A stretch of 8,261 nt of DNA from positions 1 through 8,261 of the forward strand of contig JAAWSH010000064.1 of NCBI GenBank assembly GCA_022801475.1, given 5' to 3'. The translations under genes and the position numbers were made by a program. Below are positions 1 to 5,793 of the stretch, piece after piece. This DNA comes from Acutalibacter sp. (GTDB lineage: Bacteria > Bacillota > Clostridia > Oscillospirales > Acutalibacteraceae). The first letter of the stretch is position 1, and the number at the start of each line of letters is the position of its first letter. The notes beneath the pieces are model-generated. The model had not been told where the DNA came from. It was given only the letters and a program-made list of their open reading frames with translations, and searched no databases.

Positions 1-1
1 T

Positions 2-1039
2 TTTGTGTTTTTCCTGCTGATCGCATTTGTAGTCACCTGTTGTACGCTGCTGTTTTTGGAAACCTTACAGGGTAATATTGGAATTTCGTTTACCCAGGAG
101 ATGATAGAAACAGCCGCCAAGCTGATATTCGGGAATGTGGTGCTGGTTAGTTTGCTATGCACAGTTATAGACAGCGTGCGCCGATGGTTTATGGTGACAA
201 GACCTGTTCAACGTATTGCAGATGCCGCCGAGAAAATTACAGGGGGCGATTTTACAGTACGCTTCCAGCCGGTTTTTAGCATGGGCGGGCAAGATGGATT
301 TAATACCATCATTTTCGCATTTAACCGGATGGCGGAAGAACTGTCCGGCATCGAAACCCTGCGGACAGACTTTATCTCTAATGTGTTCCACGAACTGAAA
401 ACGCCGCTGGCAATTATTCAGAATTATGGAATGATGCTCCAGCAGCCAAGCCTTTCGGAAGAACAGCGGCAAGAGTACGCCAAGACCATAACAGACGCCT
501 CCCGATGGTTGGCCGGTCTGATTAGAAACATCCTAAAACTGAACAAGTTGGAAAATCAGCAGATTTACCCAGAGAAAGAGGCTTTTGATTTAGGGGAGCA
601 GCTTTGCGAATGTCTTTTGACCTTAGAGGACGCCTGGGAGAAAAAGAGTATTGAACTCGACACAGATATTGCAGAAGATGTGATGGTAAAATCAGATCGT
701 TCGCTTTTGTCCCTGGTATGGAAACAATCTGTTTTCTAACGCTTTCAAATTCACCCCGTTGGAGGGCCATGCTTCGGTCAGTTTAAAAACGGCTGGTAAT
801 TTTGCCGTTGTGCAGGTCAGCGACACTGGCTGCGGTATCAGCCCGGAAGTGGGAGCGCATATTTTTGAAAAGTTTTATCAAGGGGATACTTCCCATGCTA
901 CACAGGGGAATGGGCTGGGCCCCGCCCTGGTTAAGCGTGTCATGGACATTGTAGATGGCGATTATCAATCAGCAGCGAGGTCGGCAAGGGCAGTACGTTC
1001 ACGGTAACGATCAGGAGTGTAGGAAATGGAGGGATTTAA
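2..1039 (+). pseudogene. Sensor histidine kinase, frameshifted, 5' end outside window
   Basis: Membrane sensor kinase of a two-component system; it would autophosphorylate on a histidine and pass phosphate to a response regulator. The frame is open from the left edge, so the start and first membrane segment are outside. Counting from the codon at 5: hydrophobic segment about 37-57, HAMP-like linker about 63-115, dimerisation/phosphoacceptor domain with H-box FHELKTPL (His129). An extra A in the run 722-724 then gives an early stop at 737-739. One frame over the ATPase domain continues: N-box NNLFSNALKF (723-752), G1 box DTGCGIS, F box FEKFYQGD, G2 box GNGLGPALVKR. A missing base near 962 throws the frame again; the original frame then resumes with SISSEVGKGSTFTVTI and stops at 1037-1039. 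The proline at 921-923 replaces the usual leucine of the G2 box. Two indels plus this change make function unlikely. The ATPase half cannot be made from the same start as the H-box half. Confidence 0.88.
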
Positions 1040-1674
1040 GAAAATTCTGAAACGTATTCTTTTTCTGCCGTCTTTTGCCATAGTCCTGATTTCTGTACCA
1101 GCCTTTGCCGCAGTTATCGATGTCCTTGTGAAAAACATGAACGGGTCGTTGGCTTATATATCCTATCTCGCTCCCGCTTATGCGCTGGTTATTTTGAGTT
1201 TGGGATTTTCGGGCATTGTGCGATCTGTCCATCGTTGGGTTGAAAGCCATCCGCTAATGAAAAGGTTATTGGGTGCTCCCCTCGGCCGTCGTTATGTTAA
1301 AGATGTAAAATTTCGCGCAGAGGTATCTTTGGGTATAGGATTTATCACCAATCTGCTGTATATCACGATGAAAATGGCGTCTGGAATTTACTATCGTTCC
1401 CTGTGGTTTGTATCTCTGGCGATCTATTATGCACTTGCTGGCAGTTATGCGTTTTCTACTGCTCTACCGCAGGAGATAGCCGGAGGGCAAAGCTCGTCAG
1501 GAATTGGATCTGCGCCGTTATCGGCTGTGTGGATGTGTGCTGCTGATGATGAACCTCGCCCTCGGAGGCATTGTGACTTTTATGGTGAGGCATGACCGAG
1601 GATACAAATATCCGGGGACGCTGATCTACGCAATGGCAGGATATGCCCCTCAATGGGGAAAGAAAAAGCGTTGA
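1026..1674 (+). pseudogene. Multi-pass membrane protein, frameshifted and 3'-truncated
   Basis: The start ATG at 1026 overlaps the restored end of the kinase gene and has AGGAG at 1013-1017, eight bases upstream. The product resembles uncharacterised integral membrane proteins that I recall lying directly after sensor kinases in Clostridia (function unknown). Hydrophobic segments lie near residues 11-31, 43-65, 100-117 and 124-142. Through YYRSLWFVSLAIYYAL the frame is good. An extra G at about 1437 then derails it. One frame over, LLAVMRFLLLYRRR continues the family pattern, meets TAG at 1477-1479, and carries on as RYRLCGCVLLMMNLALGG and YPGTLIYAMAGYA. Family resemblance ends near 1647, and the frame stops at 1672-1674, so roughly the last third of the protein is absent, probably deleted. 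The unrestored frame would end at 1595. It is likely co-transcribed with the kinase. Confidence 0.75.
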
Positions 1675-1714
1675 TTGGAGCAGGCCATTTCGTGCGCCTT
1701 GAATAACCAACCGA

Positions 1715-1747
1715 CGGTTTTGAGAAATCAAAGCCGCCGTTCTTTTT
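1715..1747 (+). terminator. Terminator-like hairpin with GAAA loop
   Basis: A 9-bp stem, CGGTTTTGA (1715-1723) with TCAAAGCCG (1728-1736) including one G-T pair, is closed by a GAAA loop. It is followed after a few bases by TTCTTTTT (1740-1747). It lies just past the broken membrane-protein gene. It could instead be a leader structure for the small gene at 1810. Confidence 0.45.
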
Positions 1748-1809
1748 ACCCTCAAGGGGAACGACGCGGTAACGCTTACAGACATGGCGGCTGACAGGAG
1801 GCAGTTGCC

Positions 1810-1953
1810 ATGAAGCGCATAGCCATTCGACAAAACCTGACGAGGTTTGACCCATCAAAAAAAGCCTACCCTCCGCCAAGGGGAATTTGGACCTCAAAGA
1901 TGAACTATACACTGTCAAAGGAATACGAATTAATTCATTTATTCGCTCGGTAA
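1810..1953 (+). CDS. Small hypothetical protein, 47 residues
   Basis: I do not recognise this protein. The start is well supported: AGGAGG at 1796-1801 stands eight bases before the ATG. The product begins MKRIAIRQNLTRFDPSKK, is basic in its first half, proline-rich in the middle (AYPPPRG), and ends LIHLFAR. It shows no membrane segment. Its stop codon lies in the left arm of a strong terminator (1943-1988), as expected for the last gene of a transcript. A short upstream frame, open from 1724 and ending TDMAADRRQLP, stops at 1811-1813 and overlaps this start as ATGA. It has no conventional start before the ATG at 1784, so it may be a leader peptide or the tail of a truncated gene whose translation is coupled to this one. 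It is the only undamaged gene seen in the element remnant. Confidence 0.5.
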   Translation: MKRIAIRQNLTRFDPSKKAYPPPRGIWTSKMNYTLSKEYELIHLFAR

Positions 1954-1988
1954 GGTCACGGCTTACCGGGCGATTTTTGTCGTTTTTT
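1943..1988 (+). terminator. Rho-independent terminator
   Basis: A 12-bp stem pairs 1943-1954 (TCGCTCGGTAAG) with 1962-1973 (CTTACCGGGCGA) with a single G-T wobble and a 7-base loop. It is followed by TTTTTGTCGTTTTTT. The stem overlaps the stop codon of the 47-residue gene. Confidence 0.85.
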
Positions 1989-2119
1989 ATGGCCTGTATC
2001 GGGCAGAAAAAATTTTTTCACAAAGGGGGATTTTAGCGGGTAGCCGATGGCCTTGCCGGTGTCATGTTAGCGGAAAGGGAAAGTACCACCACCATCCCCA
2101 AACGAAAGGGGGTGAGAAG

Positions 2120-2483
2120 ATGGGAACTATCCCCGCTTTAGCAGACCGGGTCAGTTTGACTGCTATTGCAAGCTGGTATTGAAACATGAAGCCCATTGAC
2201 TATCTGCGGAAAGTGGACAGTCTGCGCTACCGTCATGTATCGTTGAGCATCCTGCCGCAGCAAGAAATGGACAAGCTCTGTACCCGGACGGTCTACGACG
2301 AAAACGGCTGTCCCCACACCTGCCTGGACGAGTACATGAAAAGCCGTCTGGAAAACAAACTCATCCGCGCCATGCCCCCGCATCCTGCGGGAGAGCGAGA
2401 ACCGCCTACACCGAAAACCGACAGCTTATAACCAGCGGCGCATACGTCAACGATATTCCATTACAGCCACAGTCCGAGCGTAA
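2120..2483 (+). pseudogene. Unrecognised element-borne small protein, three frameshifts
   Basis: The ATG at 2120 has a good ribosome site (GGGGGTGAG, 2108-2116). The first frame, MGTIPALADRVSLTAIAS, stops at 2180-2182. With one base restored near 2170 the reading continues KLVLKHEAH. With one extra T removed near 2197 it returns to the original frame as DYLRKVDSLRYRHVSLSI, then QQEMDKLCTRTVYDENG, to RLENKLIRAMP. An extra C in the run 2375-2379 shifts it again, and it ends RIRQRYSITATVRA with stop TAA at 2481-2483. Repaired length is about 120 residues, strongly basic at the C-terminus, with no membrane segment. The three repairs give one continuous, composition-consistent protein, which argues that this was a real gene. 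I know no function. As found, only an 81-codon internal piece starting at ATG 2186 could be translated, with no evident ribosome site. Confidence 0.6.
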
Positions 2484-2504
2484 GACTTCACAAAGCGAAG
2501 TCTT
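2482..2504 (+). other. Stem-loop at the end of the broken small gene
   Basis: An 8-bp perfect stem, AAGACTTC (2482-2489) with GAAGTCTT (2497-2504), has a 7-base loop and begins in the TAA stop codon at 2481. Only three T follow, so it is a weak terminator at best. It may instead protect an RNA 3' end. Confidence 0.4.
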
Positions 2505-2514
2505 TGCGTCAGCA

Positions 2515-2572
2515 GGCGATGGGTAGGGCCACGTGAGAACCACACGGGGGTGAAAGTCCCGTGGTGGTCGCC
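2515..2572 (+). other. Structured segment, possible RNA element or intron fragment
   Basis: A long hairpin lies between the broken small gene and the recombinase remnant. Inner stem CACGGG (2543-2548) pairs with CCCGTG (2558-2563). It extends by ACC (2539-2541) with GGT (2566-2568) around a bulge and is enclosed by GGCGA (2515-2519) with TCGCC (2568-2572), which compete for one base. The loop is GGTGAAAGT. The GGGTGAAAGTCCC string recalls pieces of bacterial group II intron domain I, but no intron-encoded protein, GTGCG-type 5' end or domain V is visible. It could equally be an untranslated leader of the recombinase. Only the fold is directly supported. Confidence 0.3.
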
Positions 2573-2601
2573 GCCAGCCGTCCGATTTATGCCCCTTTTA
2601 G

Positions 2602-3290
2602 GAGGAGGAAAACATCAATACCCTTACGATGGATGGCGAATTACTTTTTGTCATTCTAAGCTCTGTGGCACAGCAGGAAGTAGAAAACATTTCCACTAAC
2701 GTCAAAAAGGGCTTGAAAATGAAAATGCAGCGCGGTGAATTGGTCGGCTTCCAAACATTGTCCGAAAACAATGCAGGCAAGCAGTTGGTGAAAATCGAAA
2801 AGGACATCCGGGCGCTGGAAGCAAAACGGGCGAAGCTGGTCGATATGCGTTTGGAAGAAGTGCTGGACAAGGAAACTTATGAAAGTAACTATCTCGATCT
2901 GACAGGCCAAATCGAACAGCTTCAAGCCCAGCGCCGCGATTTGCAGGAAGCGGCGGAAAGCGAGAACGCCATGAAAAACACATTGCGGAGTTTAAAAAGA
3001 TGCTGGAAGAATTTGACCGCTATATTTTTGAAAGCATAGTTGAAAAAGGAATCGTTGGGGGGTATGATGAAGAAAGCCGCAAAGACCCGGTCAACCTGGT
3101 ATTCATTTACAAGACAGGTTTCCAAAGTCACATGGACGGAGCAAACTTTAAGCCGCCCCGCAAGAACAGCAAATCTGCAAAGCAGGCTGCCGGTTTGTGT
3201 TCCCATCCTACCGACAAGGTTGAAACAATATGTTCCCATCATAGTGACGGCACATGTGGAGACGGTGTGCCTCCTAACCCACACCCCCGC
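2602..3290 (+). pseudogene. Large serine recombinase remnant
   Basis: Recombinases of this family cut and rejoin DNA through an N-terminal serine to integrate or excise elements. Here the catalytic domain is almost gone: the frame opens just after a TAG at 2599-2601 and begins EEENINTLTMDGELLFVIL, then SSVAQQEVENISTNVKKGLK, which is the last part of the resolvase fold and its helix. After GELVGF (about 2749) it jumps to the far C-terminal part. The recombinase/zinc-ribbon middle is missing, and a coiled-coil-like stretch (VKIEKDIRALEAKRAKL to IEQLQAQRRDLQEAA) follows. A base is lost near 2988. The next frame carries AEFKKMLEEFDRYIFESIVE, IVGGYDEE and VFIYKTGF (the C-terminal domain I know as DUF4368) and CSH-type repeats. 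The frame stays open to 3404, but family-like sequence fades near 3280, before the convergent phosphatase gene. It cannot be active. GGAGGAGGAAAAC at 2600-2612 resembles a ribosome site fused to internal coding sequence, suggesting a deletion from the gene start. Confidence 0.85.
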
Positions 3291-3317
3291 AGCTCCATCC
3301 CAATAATTTCCCCCTGC

Positions 3318-4136
3318 CTACAAAATATACCTGCGCACTGCCTCGGCCAGCCCCCACTGGTCATGGGCGGCAGTGACATGCGCTGCGGCCGCCAGGGCCT
3401 CTGACGCACCGTCTGCCACTGCCACCGAGCACCCCGCCGCTTGCAGCATGGTCAGGTCATTGCCGTTATCCCCTATGGCCATCAGCTCTTCCCGTTTCAG
3501 CCCCAGGGCTCCGGCCAGGGCCTTTAGGGCCGCGCCTTTATGGGCTGCCTCGCTATTAATTTCCATATTGTCCGCAATGCTGGAGGTGATCCGCAGCCCG
3601 CCCAGAGCCCTTAGCCGCCCCCACAGCTCTTCCCGGATCCCTGGGGCCAGATAGGGCAGGTTCAGCTTTTCCGGGCAAATCCCAGTTTCCCGCAGCATAT
3701 GCCCCAGGTCCTCTACCAGATGATAGTCCTTGCCCTCCACCAGCCAGTGCTTTTTTTTGGGCAGCATCCCAGCCAGGGCCCGCCGCCGCAGGTCCCGGCT
3801 GGTAACAGCACCGCCGTGGGTATAGTACTCTATATAGAGGTCGTAGTCCTCCAGGATCTCCTGTATCTCCAGGGCCTGGCTGTTGGAAATGAGGTTTTCC
3901 TCCAAAGGGCGGTCCTCTTGCAGGTCGTAGACCATGCCGCCGTTGGAGGTGATTACATACCGCACAGGCAGCGCCCGAACACTTTTGGGCAAAAAGTCCA
4001 GCATCCGCCCAGTGGCAGGCACCAGTTCTACGCCCCTTTCCGCCGCAGCCAATAGGGCTAAACGGTTGGGCTCCGGCAGCTCCCAATGGTCCACAATGGT
4101 GGTACCGTCCAGGTCAAAGGCCAACAGCTTGATCAT
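3318..4136 (-). CDS. Cof-type HAD-superfamily phosphatase
   Basis: A 272-residue soluble HAD hydrolase of the Cof/YbjI group, which removes phosphate from small sugar phosphates or cofactors; the substrate cannot be told from sequence. All four HAD motifs are present: I, DLDGTT with nucleophile Asp8 and Asp10; II, PATGR with Thr42; III, Lys200 in HKGAALKAL; IV, GDNGNDLTM with Asp223 and Asp227. The middle, about residues 85-190, is the C2-type cap. Length is normal for the family. The ATG start overlaps the stop of the MazG-like gene as ATGA, so translation is coupled, and this is the last gene of the operon. No terminator is visible after its stop; the recombinase remnant ends within about 50 bases on the opposite strand. 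Confidence 0.93.
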   Translation of the reverse strand: MIKLLAFDLDGTTIVDHWELPEPNRLALLAAAERGVELVPATGRMLDFLPKSVRALPVRYVITSNGGMVYDLQEDRPLEENLISNSQALEIQEILEDYDLYIEYYTHGGAVTSRDLRRRALAGMLPKKKHWLVEGKDYHLVEDLGHMLRETGICPEKLNLPYLAPGIREELWGRLRALGGLRITSSIADNMEINSEAAHKGAALKALAGALGLKREELMAIGDNGNDLTMLQAAGCSVAVADGASEALAAAAHVTAAHDQWGLAEAVRRYIL

Positions 4137-4441
4137 GTCTGCCCCTCCACCCGGCGGAACACGCCATTTTCCTGCACATAATGCCGGTTCTCGTTAATTT
4201 TCATTTTTCGCAGCACCTCATCCTCCAGGTCCACACCCAAAATTTCCGCCAGTCCCAGCAGGTAGATGGCCACGTCGGCCAGCTCCTCCCCCAGGTCCGG
4301 AAGCTTCTTCCGGTAGGCGGCGTAGGCCTCGCCCACCTCGCCATACAGGTGGCAGAACTCCATGTTCACATCCGTGATGTTGAAGCCGTGGTCCACCTTA
4401 TTTTTATACACATCCTTTTGCAGCTGCTTCCAGTCCGTCAT
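4133..4441 (-). CDS. MazG-like nucleotide pyrophosphohydrolase
   Basis: A 102-residue single-domain all-alpha NTP pyrophosphohydrolase. The family hydrolyses (d)NTPs, often non-canonical ones, to the monophosphate and pyrophosphate. The metal-binding signature ExxE followed by ExxD is intact: Glu35 and Glu38 in GEVGEAY, Glu53 and Asp56 in EELADVAIYLL. The later helix carries KMKINENRHY (Lys81, Asn85, Arg86), as usual for MazG-like proteins. The small size matches stand-alone MazG-like proteins rather than the two-domain E. coli MazG. The start overlaps the epimerase stop as ATGA and the stop overlaps the phosphatase start as ATGA, so it is the middle gene of a tight operon. A role in nucleotide clean-up is inferred from the family. 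Confidence 0.92.
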   Translation of the reverse strand: MTDWKQLQKDVYKNKVDHGFNITDVNMEFCHLYGEVGEAYAAYRKKLPDLGEELADVAIYLLGLAEILGVDLEDEVLRKMKINENRHYVQENGVFRRVEGQT

Positions 4442-5325
4442 GGCCGCAGCACCTTTACGAAAAAGCGATGGACGCTTTTCTCTCCTGGGGCCAGGGTGGT
4501 CATGCCCTTCTTCTCCTCAAACACGTCCCCCTCGCTTTGCAGGGTGGCGCAGCCGGTCCAGGGCTCCAGGCAGACGTAGGGCCCGTCGTTCACAGCGGAC
4601 CACACCCCCAGCAGGGGGAATCCGCTAAAGTCCATCTCAATGCCCTTGCCGGTGGCCTTGTTCACAATACGGATGATATGAGAGTTCAGCCCCTCAAACA
4701 CCAGGGCGTCCTGGTAAAACAGACTGTGCCGCAGGGGGATCTCGGTCTGGTCCTCCATTGTAAAGGCATGGCGGTCCCAGTCAATCAGGCCGGTGGTAAG
4801 GTCAATTACTGGGCAGCGCTGGGTCTCGGCTTGGGAGAACTGAAGGGTGTAGTCCTCAAAAGCGGCCTCTTCTCCTACCGGCAGGTTAAAGCCCGGGTGC
4901 CCGCCCACCGAGAAGGGCAGGGGCGCGCCGCCAGTGTTCTCCACCGTAAAGGTTGTGGCCAGCCCGCCGTTTTCCAGGGTATAGGTCACTGTAAAGGCGA
5001 AATCAAAGGGATAGGCCTCTTTGGTCTCGTCAGAGGCCCGGAGGGTCAGGGCAACGCTATTTCCAGCAGGCTCTTCTTCAGCGGAAAACCCAGAAGCGCG
5101 GGCAAAGCCGTGGCGGCCCATATGGTACCATTTGCCGCCAATTTGGGTTTTACCCTCCCGCAGAGCCCCCACAATAGGAAACAGCACAGGCGCGTGGCCG
5201 CCCCAGTAGGCCTTGTCCCCCACCCAGATATACTCGAAGCTGTCAGGCCCGGTAAGGGAGACCAGCTGGGCCCCCAGAGAGTCAATTTTCGCGGTAAAGC
5301 TTCCGTCCGTAATGGTATAAAGCAT
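4438..5325 (-). CDS. Aldose 1-epimerase family protein (LacX-like)
   Basis: A 295-residue soluble beta-sandwich mutarotase that would interconvert alpha and beta anomers of a sugar or sugar phosphate. Visible landmarks: GHAPVLFPIVGALREG (43-58), MGRHGFAR (69-76) with His72, GGHPGFNLP (141-149) with His143 as likely general acid, and LEPWTG (253-258) with Glu254 as likely base. Length is right for the LacX-like branch of the family; the natural sugar cannot be deduced. The ATG at 5325 is preceded by AAAGGGG, about nine bases upstream, and by a strong promoter. It is the first gene of the three-gene minus-strand operon and overlaps the MazG-like gene by four bases. Confidence 0.92.
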   Translation of the reverse strand: MLYTITDGSFTAKIDSLGAQLVSLTGPDSFEYIWVGDKAYWGGHAPVLFPIVGALREGKTQIGGKWYHMGRHGFARASGFSAEEEPAGNSVALTLRASDETKEAYPFDFAFTVTYTLENGGLATTFTVENTGGAPLPFSVGGHPGFNLPVGEEAAFEDYTLQFSQAETQRCPVIDLTTGLIDWDRHAFTMEDQTEIPLRHSLFYQDALVFEGLNSHIIRIVNKATGKGIEMDFSGFPLLGVWSAVNDGPYVCLEPWTGCATLQSEGDVFEEKKGMTTLAPGEKSVHRFFVKVLRP

Positions 5326-5354
5326 GTTAAGACGCCCCTTTCGGTGTTTTTCTC

Positions 5355-5383
5355 ATTATAGCAAAGATAGAACCCAGGCGCAA
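5355..5383 (-). promoter_or_regulatory. Extended -10 sigma-70-type promoter of the epimerase operon
   Basis: On the minus strand, TTGCGC (5378-5383) and TATAAT (5355-5360) are 17 bases apart, and TG stands in the extended -10 position (TGCTATAAT). The expected start of transcription is near 5348, leaving a leader of about 23 bases with the ribosome site. A short inverted repeat, GCGGT (5384-5388) with ACCGC (5392-5396), abuts the -35 box and could be a regulator site, though this is weak. Confidence 0.75.
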
Positions 5384-5396
5384 GCGGTTTTACCGC

Positions 5397-5683
5397 CAAG
5401 TCCCAAGAGAAAGCACGCGAAGGGAGAACCCGGTCAGGGAAACGCTGGCCGCCAGTGGCCGCCGTTCAGCGCAGATTCAGCCGGGGGCAATCGGGCGGCG
5501 TCCCCAGCCAGCGCTTTTCGCGGGTGGAACACCGCCGAAACAGTGGACCAACAGCGGCTTCCCGCCAAATAGTACCGCACCCCCACTGACAAAAGCTAGC
5601 GCAATTCGCGCCAAACGGTCCGGCATATGTGCCGCCCCTGCAAGCCGCCTGCCAAAACTCCCCAAATAATTTCAGTACAGCTA
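5397..5683. other. Intergenic region with no supported gene
   Basis: G+C-rich DNA between two divergent promoters. Two overlapping minus-strand frames (5466-5693 and 5477-5665, 75 and 62 codons) have no ribosome site and no family I recognise; the longer one would start inside the opposite promoter. The heptamer GGCCGCC occurs twice within 5446-5463. I see no tRNA, terminator or clear RNA element. Confidence 0.4.
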
Positions 5684-5712
5684 TTGACATCATCTTGTTT
5701 TGATATTATAAT
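5684..5712 (+). promoter_or_regulatory. Consensus sigma-70-type promoter of the SPFH operon
   Basis: TTGACA (5684-5689) and TATAAT (5707-5712) match consensus exactly, with the ideal 17-base spacer. Transcription should start near 5719, giving a leader of about 75 bases. Such a strong promoter usually needs restraint, and the -10 box lies inside a palindrome. Confidence 0.88.
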
Positions 5713-5720
5713 AATATCAA
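5700..5720. promoter_or_regulatory. Perfect palindromic operator over the -10 box
   Basis: Half-sites TTGATATTAT (5700-5709) and ATAATATCAA (5711-5720) are exact inverted repeats around a single A at 5710. The site covers the end of the spacer, the whole -10 box and the likely transcription start, so a bound protein would block RNA polymerase. The regulator is not identified; the ribbon-helix-helix protein encoded in the same operon is one candidate, and an unlinked repressor is the alternative. Confidence 0.7.
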
Positions 5721-5724
5721 GCGC

Positions 5725-5749
5725 CGGAGCCAGCTCTACGGTGGCTCCG
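5725..5749 (+). promoter_or_regulatory. Leader hairpin in the SPFH 5' untranslated region
   Basis: A perfect 8-bp stem, CGGAGCCA (5725-5732) with TGGCTCCG (5742-5749), has a 9-base loop and begins about six bases after the expected transcription start. A smaller stem, GCCC (5763-5766) with GGGC (5770-5773), lies just before the ribosome site AAAGGG (5778-5783). The hairpin may stabilise the mRNA 5' end. No T-run follows, so it is not a terminator. Confidence 0.45.
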
Positions 5750-5793
5750 AAATACATAGACTGCCCCCTGGGCGGAGAAAGGGTCTCTCAATT

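Larger units (their letters stand above)
1648..3290 (+). mobile_element. Decayed recombinase-side end of an integrative element
   Basis: This stretch carries one intact small gene, one broken small gene, structured intergenic DNA and a wrecked serine recombinase, all pointing the same way. It is A+T-richer than the chromosomal genes that begin at 3318. Recombinases of this type usually sit at one end of clostridial integrative/conjugative elements, so the element end should lie just after the recombinase, in about 3270-3317. No conjugation genes, partner attachment site or target duplication are visible. The left limit is only an estimate: it is where the membrane-protein homology stops, and the kinase and membrane protein upstream may also belong to the element. 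Confidence 0.5.

Noticed and set aside
2099..2119. Possible riboswitch in the gap 1989-2119
   Set aside because: The stretch has an A/T block and short G-runs, but I could draw no convincing conserved fold. It holds only the ribosome site of the gene at 2120.
4468..5361. A 297-codon plus-strand open frame
   Set aside because: It is antisense to the epimerase, whose catalytic motifs, promoter and ATGA overlap are all sound. It has no ribosome site and is a G+C-driven shadow.
5466..5693. A 75-codon minus-strand frame in the divergent intergenic region
   Set aside because: It has no ribosome site, its start lies within the consensus promoter of the other strand, and I recognise no family. I left it as unannotated DNA.
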